A DNA stretch of 64,000 nucleotides. Origin: Zea mays. Taxonomy: Eukaryota > Streptophyta > Magnoliopsida > Poales > Poaceae. How positions within the stretch are numbered: the stretch's first letter is position 1; each line of letters begins with the position of its first letter. Both the position numbers and the translations under genes were made by a program. Location of the stretch: the NCBI RefSeq assembly GCF_902167145.1, contig NC_050097.1, forward strand, positions 115,477,982 to 115,541,981, in the 5' to 3' direction. Positions 45,281 to 58,040 of this stretch are shown here, in pieces. Under the pieces are notes generated by a model that was not told where the DNA came from, did not search any database, and was given only the letters and a program-made list of their open reading frames with translations.

Positions 45281-48200
45281 TTTATGCATCTGGGGGTTCA
45301 AGCTGGATTATCGACAGCGGATGCACAAACCATATGACGGGGGAGAAGAAGATGTTCACCTCCTACGTCAAGAATAAGGATTCCCAAGATTCAATTATAT
45401 TCGGTGATGGGAATCAAGGCAAGGTAAAAGGGTTAGGTAAAATTGCAATTTCTAATGAGCACTCTATCTCTAATGTGTTTTTAGTAGAGTCTCTTGGATA
45501 TAATTTGCTATCGGTTAGTCAATTATGCAATATGGGATATAACTGTCTATTTACAAATGTAGATGTGTCTGTCTTTAGAAGAAGTGATGGTTCACTAGCT
45601 TTTAAGGGTGTATTAGACGGCAAACTTTATTTAGTTGATTTTGCAAAAGAAGAGGCCGGTCTAGATGCATGCTTAATAGCTAAGACTAGCATGGGCTGGC
45701 TGTGGCATCGTCGCTTAGCACATGTGGGGATGAAGAACCTTCACAAGCTTCTAAAGGGAGAACACGTGATAGGTTTGACTAACGTGCAATTCGAAAAAGA
45801 TAGACCTTGTGCAGCTTGTCAAGCAGGTAAACAAGTGGGAGGAGCACATCACAGCAAGAATGTGATGACCACCTCAAGACCTCTGGAGCTGCTGCATATG
45901 GACCTCTTCGGACCCGTCGCCTATCTAAGCAGAGGAGGAAGTAAGTATGGTTTAGTTATTGTTGATGACTTTTCCCGCTTCACTTGGGTGTTCTTTTTGC
46001 AGGATAAGTCTGAAACCCAAGGGACCCTGAAGTGCTTCCTCAGGAGAGCTCAAAATGAGTTTGAGCTCAAGGTGAAGAAGATAAGGAGCGACAACGGGTC
46101 CGAGTTCAAGAACCTTCAAGTGGAGGAGTTCCTTGAGGAGGAGGGGATCAAGCACGAGTTCTCCGCTCCCTACACACCACAACAAAATGGTGTGGTAGAG
46201 AGGAAGAACAGGACGCTAATCGATATGGCAAGGACGATGCTTGGAGAATTCAAGACCCCCGAGCGTTTTTGGTCGGAAGCTGTGAACACGGCTTGCCACG
46301 CCATCAACAGGGTCTACCTTCATCGTCTCCTCAAGAAGACTTCGTATGAGCTTCTAACCGGTAACAAACCCAATGTATCTTACTTTCGTGTATTTGGGAG
46401 CAAATGCTACATTCTAGTGAAGAAGGGTAGAAATTCTAAATTTGCTCCCAAAGCTGTAGAAGGGTTTTTGTTAGGTTATGACTCAAATACAAAGGCGTAT
46501 AGAGTCTTCAACAAATCATCGGTTTTGGTTGAAGTCTCTAGCGACGTTGTATTTGATGAGACTAATGGCTCTCCAAGAGAGCAAGTTGTTGATCTTGATG
46601 ATGTAGATGAAGAAGATGTTCCAACGGCCGCGATACACACCATGGCGATTGGAGATGTACGGCCTCAGGAACAATTGGAGCAAGATCAACCGTCTTCCTC
46701 AACCATGGTGAATCCCCCAACCCAAGATGACGAACAGGTACCTCAAGTGGAGGCGCATGATCAAGGGGGAGCACAAGATGATCACGTGATGGAGGAAGAA
46801 GCGCAACCGGCTCCTCCAACCCAAGTTCGAGCGGTGATTCAAAGGGATCATCCCGTCGACCAAATTTTGGGTGACATTAGCAAGGGAGTAACTACTCGTT
46901 CAAGATTAGTTAATTTTTGTGAGCATTACTCTTTTGTCTCTTCTATTGAGCCTTTCAGGGTAGAAGAGGCCTTGCTAGATCCAGACTGGGTGTTGGCCAT
47001 GCAGGAGGAGCTCAACAACTTCAAGAGAAATGAAGTTTGGACGCTGGTGCCTCGTCCTAAGCAAAATGTTGTGGGAACCAAGTGGGTGTTCCGCAACAAA
47101 CAAGACGAGCACGGAGTGGTGACGAGGAACAAGGCTCGACTTGTGGCAAAAGGTTATGCCCAAGTCGCAGGTTTGGACTTTGAGGAGACATTTGCTCCTG
47201 TGGCCAGGCTAGAATCAATTCGTATCTTGCTAGCATATGCCGCTCACCATTCTTTCAGGTTATTCCAAATGGATGTGAAGAGCGCTTTCCTCAACGGGCC
47301 AATCAAGGAGGAGGTGTACGTAGAGCAACCCCCTGGCTTCGAGGATGAACGGTACCCTGACCACGTGTGTAAGCTCTCTAAGGCGCTCTATGGACTTAAG
47401 CAAGCCCCAAGAGCATGGTATGAATGCCTTAGAGATTTCTTAATTGCTAATGCTTTCAAGGTTGGGAAAGCTGATCCAACTCTTTTCACTAAGACTTGTG
47501 ACGGTGATCTTTTTGTGTGCCAAATTTATGTCGATGACATAATATTTGGTTCTACTAATAAAAAGTCTTGTGAAGAGTTTAGCAGGGTGATGACGTAGAA
47601 ATTCGAGATGTCAATGATGGGCGAGTTGAACTACTTCCTTGGGTTCCAAGTGAAGCAACTCAAGGACGGCACCTTCATCTCCCAAACGAAGTACACGCAA
47701 GATCTGCTAAAGCGGTTTGGGATGAAGGACGCCAAGCCCGCAAAGACTCCGATGGGAACCGACGGACACACCGACCTCAACAAAGGAGGTAAGTCCGTTG
47801 ATCAAAAGGCATACCGGTCAATGATAGGTTCATTACTTTATTTATGTGCTAGTAGACCGGACATTATGCTTAGCGTATGCATGTGTGCTAGATTTCAATC
47901 CGATCCTAAGGAGTGTCACTTAGTGGCGGTGAAGCGAATCCTTAGATATTTAGTTGCTACGCCTTGCTTCGGGCTCTGGTATCCAAAGGGGTCTACCTTT
48001 GACTTGATTGGATATTCAGACTCCGACTATGCTGGATGTAAGGTCGATAGGAAGAGTACATCGGGGACGTGCCAATTCTTAGGAAGGTCCCTGGTGTCAT
48101 GGAACTCTAAGAAACAAACTTCTGTTGCCCTATCCACCGCTGAGGCCGAGTACGTTGCCGCAGGACAGTGTTGCGCGCAACTACTTTGGATGAGGCAAAC

Positions 48201-48480
48201 CCTCAGGGACTTTGGCTACAATCTGAGCAAAGTCCCACTCCTATGTGATAATGAGAATGCTATCCGCATGGCGGAAAATCCTGTTGAGCACAGCCGCACA
48301 AAGCAAAGAGACATCCGGCATCACTTTTTGAGAGACCACCAGCAAAAGGGAGATATCGAAGTGTTTCATGTTAGCACCGAGAACCAGCTAGCCGATATCT
48401 TTACCAAGCCTCTAGATGAGAAGACCTTTTGCAGGCTGCGTAGTGAGCTAAATGTCTTAGATTCGCGGAACTTGGATTGA
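45280..48480 (+). pseudogene. pol: Pol of the young Sirevirus, interrupted by one TAG codon
   Basis: About 1066 codons in one frame, with a single TAG at 47596-47598. Protease [13 protein letters not shown] (about residue 12); integrase zinc finger (WHRRLAHVG ... CAACQAGKQ), core [15 protein letters not shown] and [11 protein letters not shown]; linker with [17 protein letters not shown] with [22 protein letters not shown] and [10 protein letters not shown] (47527-47553); TAG 19 codons after YVDD; then KFEMSMMGELNYFLGFQ, RNase H with GYSDSDYAGC and STAEAEYVAA, ending ADIFTKPLDEKTF...NLD and TGA at 48478-48480. The first in-frame start in pol is not an ATG, so translation depends on gag frame change or splicing. 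Unless the TAG is read through, RNase H and part of RT are lost. Confidence 0.93.
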
Positions 48481-49269
48481 TTTATAGCATACATGTGTTT
48501 ATGCCCTTGATCATGTTCCTTCTGCATTTTGTTGCGTATTATGGTGCTCAAGTTGTACAAACACTCCCTGGACCTCACAAGTCCGTTGCAAAGAGATGCA
48601 CATGTTTAGGGGGAGATGTGTTACAACTTGACCCTTTGAAACTAACCATATGCTTGAGTTATGCTTGATTTAGTCTCGAAGGAGAATTAAAAGGGAAAAG
48701 GTGGACTTGGACCATGTAAGACTTCCACTGCACTCCGATGAAAAGAGTAACTTTTCCAAGTTCATCTTTTAACTCTTATTGCCTATTTGCTCTTAATTGA
48801 AGATTTTGGTGAGGCAATGGGGTTAAAGGGCCAAGATTGATCCCGTTTTGGTGCTTGATGCCAAAGGGGGAGAAAATAAAGGCCAAAGCAATAGATGGAT
48901 CAGCTACCACTTGAGAAATTTTGAAAATAGTGAAATAGAGCTTTTTGTTTTGTCAAAACTCTTACATTGTCTCTTTTGTCAAAAGTTGGCCTCTTGTGGG
49001 GAGAAGTGTTGATTATGGGAAATAGGGGGAGTTTTTGAAATCTTTGATCAATCTCTTTTGGAATGACTCTCTTTATGTTTCAACATGTGTGTTTGACTTA
49101 GAAATAAAGATTTGAGTTTGATTTGCAAAAACAAACCAAGTGGTGGCAAAGGATGATCCATATATGCCAAAGTTGAATCAAAATAAATTTGAGTTTTATT
49201 TGAAGTGATATTGCACTTGTTCTAGTTGCTTTATGTTGTGTTGGCATAAATCACCAAAAAGGGGGAGAT
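48481..49269 (+). other. Sirevirus 3' non-coding region with repeated polypurine tracts
   Basis: No env-like gene. AGGGGGAG-type tracts occur at about 48607, 48866, 49018 and the last (AAAAAGGGGGAGAT, 49256-49269) directly before the 3' LTR. Multiple polypurine tracts are a known Sirevirus trait. Confidence 0.85.
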
Positions 49270-50551
49270 TGAAAGGGAAATGTGCCCTTGGGCCATTTCT
49301 AAGTATTTTGGTGATTGAGTGCAAACACAAGTGCTTAAATGTGAATTTATGCCCATGGATGAACAAAGTGCAAATCAAGAGTAAAGGTATGTTTCTAAGC
49401 CTTAGTACATTGGTTTTGAGTACTAATATACTTGTCTAAGTGTTAGAAACAGAAAGAAGAAGAAAAGAAAAGAGATGGAAAAAGCTTGGCTGTGTACAGC
49501 CAAGACTCAGCCCAGTCTGGCACACCGGACTGTCCGGTGGTGCACCGGACAGTGTCCGGTGGTGCACCGGACAGTGTCCGGTGCGCCAGGCTGACTCGGC
49601 GTGAAGTAGCCGCTCTCGGGAATTCGCCGACGGCGTACGGCTATAATTCACCGGACTGTCCGGTGTGCACCGGACTGTCCGGTGAGCCAACGGTCGGCCG
49701 GGCCAACGGTCGGCCGCGCGATCTGCGCGGGACACGTGGCCGAGCCAACGGTCGGAAGGGGGCACCGGACTGTCCGGTGTGCACCGGACATGTCCGGTGC
49801 GCCAACGGCTCAAAGTCAGCCAACGGTCGGCTGCGCTGTTTAAGGAAGGAAATCGGGCACCGGACAGTGTCCGGTGTGCACCGGACTGTCCGGTGCACCC
49901 GACGACAGAAGGCAAGAATGGCCTTCCAGATTTGCTCTCAACGGCTCCTAGCTGCCTTGGGGCTATAAAAGGGACCCCTAGGCGCATGGAGGAGAACACC
50001 AAGCAACCTTAGAGCATTCTTGATCATCCACACTCAGTCTTTGCGCATTCGTTCGTCATTCCCAGTGATTCGAGCTCCGTTCTAGTGAGAACTTTGAGAT
50101 AGTCTTTTGAGCTCGATTCTTGGTCGTGTGTGTGCGAATTTTGCTGTGGATTTGTGTGTGTTGCTTCCCTCTCTTACTCCGTATTTCTTTGTGAATCTCA
50201 AGTGTAAGGGCGAGAGACTCCAAGTTGTGGAGATTCCTCGCAAACGGGATATTGAAAGGCAAAGCAAAACAACGTGGTATTCAAGCTGGTCTTTGGACCG
50301 CTTGAGAGGGGTTGATTGCAACCCTCGTCCGTTGGGACGCCACAACGTGGAGTAGGCAAGCGTTGGTCTTGGCCGAACCACGGGATAAACCACTGTGTCA
50401 TCTCTGTGTTTGATCTCTTGTGGTATTGTGTTTTGTTGAGACTCCTCTCTAGCCACTTGGCAATTATTGTGCTAACACTTAACAAGTTTTTGTGGCTATA
50501 AGTTTAAGTTTTACAGGATCACCTATTCACCCCCCCCTCTAGGTGCTCTCA
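49270..50551 (+). repeat. 3' LTR of the young Sirevirus
   Basis: 1282 bp, nine CACCGGAC...GTCCGGTG palindromes (49522-49895), TATA box near 49963. Confidence 0.97.
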
Positions 50552-50556
50552 GCTAC

Positions 50557-53150
50557 TCCACATGGATCTATTCGGCCCGATCACTTACATAAGCATCGGT
50601 GGGAGTAAGTATTGTCTTGTAATTGTGGATGATTATTCTCGCTTCACTTGGGTATTCTTTTTGCAGGAAAAATCTCAAACCCAAGAGACTCTAAAGAGAT
50701 TCTTGAGAAGGGCTCAAAATGAGTTCGAATTAAGAATAAAAAAGATTAGAAGTGACAACGGAACAGAGTTCAAGAATTCTCAAATTGAATGATTTCTTGA
50801 GGAAGAGGGCATCAAGCATGAGTTCTATTCTCCCTACACACCTCAACAAAATGGTGTAGTGGAGAGGAAGAATAGAACTCTATTGGACATGGCAAGGACC
50901 ATGCTTGATGAGTACAAGACACCAGTTCGGTTTTGGGCAGAGGCGATTAAAAGCGCTTGCTACTCCATCAACCGACTCTACCTTCACCGAATCCTCAAGA
51001 AAACATCGTATGAACTCCTCACCGGTAAAAAGCCCAATGTTTCTTATTTTAGAGTTCTTGGGAGCAAATGCTTTATTCTTATTAAGAGAGGTAGAAATTC
51101 TAATTTTGCTCCTAAAGCAGTAGAAGGCTTTTTACTTGGTTATGACTCAAACACAAGGGCATATAGAGTCTTCAACAAGTCCACTTGATTAGTTGAAGTT
51201 TGTTGTGACATTGTGATTGATGAGACTATTGGCTCTCAAGTAGAGCAAGTTGATCTTGATGAACTAGATGATGAAGAGGCTTCGTGCGTCGCGCTAAGAA
51301 ACATGTCCATTGGGGATGTGTGTCCAAAGGAATACGAAGAGTCTCCACAAGCACAAGATCAACCACCATCTTCCATACAAGCATCTCCACCAACTCAAGA
51401 TGAGGAATTGGCTCAAGAGTACGAGGATCAAGATCAAGACGATGAGCCACCTCAAGCGGACATTGATCAAGAAATTCAGGATCAAAGACCGCCACACCAA
51501 AGAGTCCACCAAGCAATTCAAAGAGATCACCCCATCAACTCCATACTTGGTGATATACACAAGGGAGTAACCACTAGATCTCGAGTTGCTCATTTTTGTG
51601 AATATTACTCTTTTGTGTCTTCTATTGAGCCATACAGGGTAGAGGATGCACTAAGAGATCCAGATTTGGTGGTGGCAATGCAAGAGGAGCTCAACAACTT
51701 CACGAGGAATGAGGTATGTCATTTAGTTCCACGTCCTAACCAAAATGTTGTAGGTACTAAGTGGGTATTCTGCAACAAGCAAGATGGGCATGGTGTGGTG
51801 ACTAGGAACAAAGCCCGACTTGTTGCCAAAGGTTATTCACAAGTCGAAGGTTTGGATTTTGATGAAACCTATGCACCCATAGCTAGGCTTGAGTCAATTC
51901 GTATATTACTTGCCTATGCTACTTACCATGGCTTTAAGTTATATCAAATGGACGTGAAGAGTGCCTTCCTCAATGGACCTATCAAAGAAGAGGTATATGT
52001 TGAGCAACCTCCCGGCTTTGAAGATAGTGAGTATCCTAAGCATGTTTATATGCTCTCAAAGGCACTTTATGGAAGCCCCAAGAGCATGATATGGATGCTT
52101 AAGAGACTTTCTTATCACTAATGGCTTCAAAGTTGGAAAAGCTGACCCTACTCTCTTCACTAAAACAATTGCTAAAGACTTGTTTTTTATGTCAAATTTA
52201 TGTTGATGATATTATATTTGGGTCTACTAACAAGTCATCCTATGAAGAGTTTAGTAGGATTATGATATAGAAATTCGAGATGTTTATGATGGGGGAGTTG
52301 AAGTATTTCCTTGGATTTCAAATCAAGCAACTCTAAGAGGGCACTTTCATCAGCCAAACTAAGTACATTCAAGATATTCTCAAGATGTTTGGAATGAAGA
52401 ATGTCAAACCCATCAAGACACCCATGGGAACCATGAGCATCTCGACCTCAACACGGGAGGTAAATCCGTAGATCAAAAGGTATACCGGTCGATGATAGGT
52501 TCTTTACTCTATTTATGTGCTTCATGACCCGACATTATGCTTTCTGTATGCATGTGTGCAAGGTTCCAGGAAAATCCTAAGGAAGTTCACCTTAGGGCCG
52601 TGAAAAGAATCATGAGATATTTAGTTTACACTCTTAAGTTTGGGCTATGGTATCCCAAGGGATCTACCTTTGATTTAATTGGGTATTCCGATGTCGATTA
52701 TGCTGGATGTAAAATTGACAGGAAGAGCACATCAGGGACTTATCAGTTTCTGGGAAGATCCCTGGTGTCTTGGGCTTCAAAGAAACAAATCTCAGTAGCT
52801 CTATCCACCACTGAAGCTGAGCATATTGCTGCAAGTCATTGTTGTGCACAATTACTCTGGATGAGGCAAACCCTTAGGGACTATGGCTACAAGTTAAGCA
52901 AAGTCCCTCTCCTATGTGATAATGAGAGTGCAATTCGCACAATGGATAATCTCGTTGAACACAACCGCAATAAGCACATAGACATCCGGTATCACTTTTT
53001 GAGAGACCACCAAAAAAGGGGGATATCGAAATTTCCTATGTTAGCACCCAAAACCAATTAGCCGATATGTTTACAAAGCCACTAGATGAAAAGACTTTTA
53101 GCAAACTTAGGAATGAGCTAAACATCTTAGATTCACGGAACTTTGATTGA
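50557..53150 (+). pseudogene. pol: pol of Sirevirus B, second part (integrase core, RT, RNase H)
   Basis: Continues the frame cut at 41609: HMDLFGPITYIS, RSDNGTEF, stop TGA at 50790; [11 protein letters not shown] region; stop TGA at 51186; acidic linker; RT from about 51700 ([21 protein letters not shown]). A deletion at about 52068 removes the conserved LKQAPRAWY region. [10 protein letters not shown] is visible at about 52195 in another frame; TAG at 52268-52270 is at the same site as in the young Sirevirus. RNase H 52537-53061 (GYSDVDYAGC, STTEAEHIAA), a frameshift near 53030, and an end NFD plus TGA at 53148. Clearly dead. Confidence 0.9.
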
Positions 53151-54008
53151 AATACTGCACACATTGCTCATTTATATACCTTTGATCATGTCTCTTTCAT
53201 TTGGTACAAATATATATTTCTCATTCTTCTTGTGCCAAGGCTAAGACTAATATGTTTTCAAGTATATTTCTATGATTAGTCTTAAATTGAAAGGGAAATG
53301 GAGTATTCGGCAAAGGCAAGGCTTCCACTCCAACTTTGTCGGTATCATTTATCCTTTGCCTTACTCATAAACTCTCAATTGGAACAAACTTTCACTCTTA
53401 TTCTTTATTTTCAAAAGGGGGAGAAAATAGGCTCCAAGGGGGAGAATTTAAAGGCCTCTTAAGATTCTTCGTTTTTGGCGATTAATGCCAAAGGGGGGAA
53501 TTTATAGGCCCAAAGCAAAAGGACCGCACCACCATTTTCAAATTTAAAACTATTTCAAAAAAGGAAGAAATTACTTCAACTGGTATCTGTTTCACAAAGA
53601 GGAAGAAATCATTTCAATTGCAAAAACCTTCTTGAGAGCTAAGGGGAGAACTTCTTCAGGGGGAGCTTTTATTCAGTTAAAGGAAAAGCATTTGAAACAG
53701 GGGGAGAATTTTCAAAATCTTGAAAGTGCCTTTTGGAAATCATATTTTTATACCTTTGGATATTTGCAAAAGAATTTGAAAACACTTTTCCGAAAGATTT
53801 GCAAAAATAAGTTAAGTGGTGCAATTGTGGTCCAAAATATTAAAAAGAAGAAAGCAATCATATTTACTTAGACATATGTAGAAATTTTGTCAATTGGTTT
53901 AACTCAAAGTAACTTATGCACATCCATCAAAATTGCAAACTAGTTACATTTCTACTCTTTATATTTTCTTTGGTTTGTGTTGGCATCAATCACCAAAAAG
54001 AGGGAGAT
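53151..54008 (+). other. Sirevirus B 3' non-coding region with repeated polypurine tracts
   Basis: At least six GGGGGAG-type tracts (about 53416, 53438, 53492, 53641, 53658, 53700) and a final AAAAAGAGGGAGAT before the 3' LTR. No env-like gene. Confidence 0.85.
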
Positions 54009-55301
54009 TGAAAGGGAAATGGGCTTAAAACATTTCCTATAATCGATTTTGGTGTTTGACGTCCATCACAAACCACGTGGACTAACGAGTTTGCCTAGTT
54101 GTCATTTATCTCAGGTGCATAAAGTTCAACATAAACCAACAAATAGATTAAGTTGGGAATTCATCAAAGTTTGGAGCAAGGACATGCATTGGTGATGCCA
54201 GTGGCGCACCGGACACTGTCTGGTGCCCAGGCCGAGCACTCCACGAACTGGCCACTCTCGGGTTTTTTCGAGGGATGCTGCGCTATAATTCATCAGACTG
54301 TCCGGTGTACACTGGACATGTCCGGTGAGCCAACGGATCAACGGTCACCTGCGCCCAACGGTCGACTGCGTGAACAGTAAAAGCGCATAGTGTAGAAGTC
54401 AGAAGTCAGAGCTGCAGACTGTCCGGTGTACCACCGGACTGTCCGGTGCACCACCGGACTGTCCGGTGCACCAAGAGAATAAAAGACTTCAACGGTCAAT
54501 CGCTCCAAACCCCAACGGTCTGCTGACGTGGCAGGTACTGAACGGTGAACAGTGCCCTATCCGGTGCACCACCGGACTTTCCGGTGTGCCCGTCAACAGC
54601 AAAGTCTACCAAAGGCTAGGAAGTGGTTGGAGGCTATAAATACCCCCAACCACCTCCATTCAAGCCATCCAAGTTTTCTGAACTCATCATTCAATACAAG
54701 ATCAAAAGACTACACTCCAAGACACAATCAATAGACCAAATCCTCTTCAAGCCTCCAAATCAACACAATTGCTTAGTGATTTGAGTGAGGGTGTTTTGTG
54801 TTCTTTAGTTGCTCTTGTTGCTTGGATTGCTTTCTCCTTCTCATTCTTATTCTTCTAAGTGCTTGTAAAGCTAGCAAGAGACACATAAGTGTGTGGTGAT
54901 CCTTGCGGGGTCTTAGTGACCCAAGTGATTAAGGAGAAGCCTCGACCGGTCTGTGTGACCAATTGAGAGAAGGAAAGGGTTGGAATAGACCCGGCCTTTG
55001 TGGCCTCCTCAACGGGGACTAGGTTCTTTGGAACCGAACCTCGGTAAACAAATCACCGTGTTCATTTGTGTTGATCTCCACTTTATTTGTTTTCCCTTTC
55101 CCCTATATCTAAAAGTTCCCTTGCTCATATTATTTTGAGTTGGCTCCCAAAAGTTATCCGCATTAATTGAGCAACTCTTGGCAAGGAGAACTATCTTCCG
55201 CACTTTGAATTATTTCTAACACTAACCCCGAGCATAGTGCGTGTTTAAAGTTTGTAAATTTCAGGTTTCGCCTATTCACCCCCCCCTCTAGGCGACTTTC
55301 A
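54009..55301 (+). repeat. 3' LTR of Sirevirus B
   Basis: 1293 bp, TGAAAGGGAAATGGG...CGACTTTCA; palindromes at 54420-54470 and 54560-54590; TATA box GGCTATAAATACC near 54632. Confidence 0.95.
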
Positions 55302-55306
55302 GTTCC

Positions 55307-56650
55307 TGGGTGTGTTGCCAGAGATCTTCCTGAGCAACAAACTAGTGAAGGCAAGTGTCCTCTGACCTATTATGTCCTATTTATTTTATAATTCACCATC
55401 CGGCATTACTTTATTGAAACCTAAGGATTGACTAGTCTATATTCATATTGTCCTTGTTACCTTCTTGGGTTACTATGGTTAGCTTAATGCTATTGCTTTA
55501 CCTTAATCAACGAACATCATGTGAATCTTTATGATACGATGTTATTCTGTTTATGATGATGTTCTTGTGGCACTTTAGGGGACTCAGGCTGTTTCCTGAG
55601 TACCTCTTTGTAAGGATCTATTCGTTGAGTGACCACCCGGGATAACTGTGCAACCATGATGGTGGATTGGGACGCCCTTAGATGAATAATTAGATGAACC
55701 TAGTGGTGTAGTTGGCTTTGCCGGAGGACCGCCAATGACGGCCGGGGCATAGTGCTCGCTATGCTAAGGGTGGGTGTCGAGGTTCATTCGATTTGGTTTT
55801 GTTAGTCACCCACCTTAGGGAGGGGTAATGTGTTTGTACGACTAGCTAAACCTAACGAGCAGTTATGGACCAGGGGAGTCTTTGTAAAGGCTATATAGTG
55901 AGACCCTGCCAGGTCACCTAGGTAGTGATCAATGGGAAGTCATGATCTCCATGTAGAATGGGAATCACGACTCGTGGGTAAAGTGTGCGACCTCTGCAGA
56001 GTGTTAGAAACTAGTATATCAGTCATGCTCACGGTTAAGAGCAGCCTTGGGATCCTCTTTGATTAGAAGAACTTTGGATACTTTTATGATGATGGTTAAT
56101 GATGATGAATATAATCCTGATCTTTGGTATTTCCTCTTAGAGGGAGTAGTTTTGGGTAATAACTAGATTTATTAATAAAATTTGGCTCTACTACTAGTAA
56201 TAAATACCTGACCAACTAAAAGCAACTGCTTTAACCTTCACTCCACATACAACTAGTCCACTTTAGCCAAACGGGACATTTGCTGAGTACGTTGATGTGT
56301 ACTCACCCTTGCTTTAAAAACCACCCCACCCTAGGTTGTCCCCACTGTATTCAGTGCTCAGGACATGCAGGCAACATGGAGGAATTTGAGGGGTTCTAGG
56401 ACTATGACGAGTTCTAGTTATGTTAGTGGCAAACCCCCAGTCAGCTGCTTGTGAAGGCCATATTAGCTACGTTCACTTTTCCACACTTTGATAATATTAA
56501 TGACAATTTTATGTTAATGACTCTGTGGATGTCTTGGACATCTTGATGTAATGAAGTACCTATTTCGCTATTTATTTTGAGCAATGTGAGTTTCTGATCC
56601 TGGCACGTACATGGTTTGGATTCGGTTGCCTTCTAAAAACGGGTGTGACA
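55307..56650 (+). repeat. solo LTR (Tekay-like), right part
   Basis: Begins after the GTTCC duplication and ends CGGGTGTGACA. Reverse-complement blocks of 27011-28400 can be followed throughout (for example GCTCACGGTTAAGAGCAGCC at 56028-56047 against 27645-27665). Confidence 0.88.
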
Positions 56651-56655
56651 CTTTT

Positions 56656-58040
56656 CCCCCAACTGAATTAACTCTTAAAGGTGGAATCATTGGTTCTACG
56701 GGAATGTTATGTGCTTCTACCCATGATGTAGAAACAAAAGAATGCGTGGCACCAGTATCAAATAGTACTTTTGCTAGATGGGATTCGACTGGAAACATAC
56801 CTACTACCACATCTAGTGCATCCTGGATTGCTTCGGCCTCCAAGTGGTTCACCTTTCTACGATTGTATGCCTGGCCACGACCTCCTTGTCTTGTTGTGGT
56901 GCTCCTTGTCTTGCTGAGGTGTTGGAAGTTGGTAATTGAGCCGCTTTCTTTGGGCAATGATTCACCCAGTGGCCTTGTTCCCCACAGAGAAAACATCCAC
57001 GACCTCCTCCTTATGCTGGGGCTATCTAGTTGTTCTGGTTGGTGGCTAGGGCAGGAAGGCGAGGTGCCTAGCTGCTCTGCCGCTGATACTGGCTTCCTCC
57101 CTATTGGTTGCTCTAGCGGTACTGCTGCTGCTGAGGGAACTGCCTTTGGAACTGTTGTTGATGCTGGTGTTGGTGTCCTTGAGGGTGATTCAGCTTGAAC
57201 TGCTGAGGTGGATTGCCTGAAAAATGAGGACGACTACTGCTACCGGCCTATGGTCCACTGATCTTGCGCTTCAGGTCTTCCATTTCCCTGTGCTTCCTCT
57301 CAGTCATAATAGCTCTATCAATCAAATGTTGGAAGGTAGGGAATGTATGGTTCATCTGCAGGTAGTGAAGGGGGTCAACCAAACCTCTCAAGAACCTATA
57401 CTGCCTCTTGGCATCAGTGTTGACATCCTCAACTGCGTAACTAGATAGCTGCAGAAATTTGTCCCTCTATTCACTGGCAGATAGGGGACCTTGCTTCAAT
57501 GCCAGGAATTCTTTCTTCCTCAGTATCATCAAACCTTCAGGGACGTGGTACTGGCGGAAGTTGTTTCTAAACTCCTCCCAATTAATGGCGTTAGGGTTGA
57601 CATGGGTGGCGAGGTAGGACTCCCACTAGGACTGTGCTGCTCCCCTTAGCAGATAGGGACCATACATAACCTTCTCGAGATCATTGCAGTGAGCGGTGTG
57701 CAGCTCCCGCTCCACTGTGCGCAACCAATCTTCGGCGCCCATGGGGTCTACAGAGTGGGCAAACATAGGGGGATGCTCCTCATGAACTTCGCCCGCTTGT
57801 CCCTGGGCATCCGCGGCATCTGCATTGCATTTGAGGTTGAGGTGGGGGTTGCTGTTGCTGCACATGTTGCATAGCTGTTAGAGTCTAGCCAATCGCTTGG
57901 ACTACCTGGGTCTGCATCTGAAACATCTGCTTGATAGTCATTGGGGGTGGTGGTCGCAACTGCTACTGAGGTGCCTCATCCTGGGGTGCCTACTGCTCTT
58001 GCAGGGCATGCCTTCCACCTCGGCGCCTGTTGTTAGACAT
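56656..58040 (-). pseudogene. gag: gag and protease start of the Tekay-like element
   Basis: Minus strand from ATG 58040 (MSNNRRRGGRHALQ). Several stops and frame changes lie in the capsid region (EDWLRTVERELHTAHC, near 57730, in an open part). A CCHC zinc knuckle with CFLCGEQGHWVNHC lies near 56980, then protease with LFDTGATHSF (catalytic Asp at about 56757-56759) and RVNSVGGK before the solo LTR insertion; coding continues at 33809. A strong acceptor-like TGCTTTCTACAG precedes the ATG directly. Confidence 0.85.

Larger units (their letters stand above)
41610..50551 (+). mobile_element. young Opie/Ji-type Sirevirus, nearly intact
   Basis: 8942 bp with LTRs of 1223 and 1282 bp, perfect primer site, full gag, full pol broken by a single TAG, and GCTAC duplications. 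I see only three substitutions between the LTRs (near 41632, 41850 and 42108), so about 0.25% divergence, near 0.1 million years at 1.3e-8 per site per year. The 59-bp length difference is fully explained by three repeat-unit indels (22, 16 and 21 bp) in the palindrome region. Confidence 0.97.
36025..55301 (+). mobile_element. Sirevirus B (Ty1/copia), old, with two nested insertions
   Basis: LTRs TGAAAGGGAAATGGG...GACTTTCA; 5' LTR 36025-38488 (with a 1172-bp insertion), 3' LTR 54009-55301; GTTCC duplications on both sides. The interior has a primer binding site, decayed gag and pol, and a non-coding tail with several polypurine tracts. Interrupted in integrase by a younger Sirevirus at 41610-50551. 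In the first ~370 bp I count about 17 LTR substitutions (near 4.7%), so it is much older than the element inside it. Confidence 0.93.
33815..56650 (+). mobile_element. solo LTR of the Tekay-like family, plus strand, split by a Sirevirus
   Basis: Parts 33815-36019 and 55307-56650 (about 3.55 kb in all) correspond to one LTR of the same family as 27011-30595 but in the opposite orientation. It begins TTAACACCCTGAATTT (the G of the usual TG is lost) and ends ...CGGGTGTGACA, with CTTTT on both sides and no internal sequence, so it is a solo LTR formed by recombination between two LTRs. It lies in the protease of the Tekay-like element. Confidence 0.85.
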
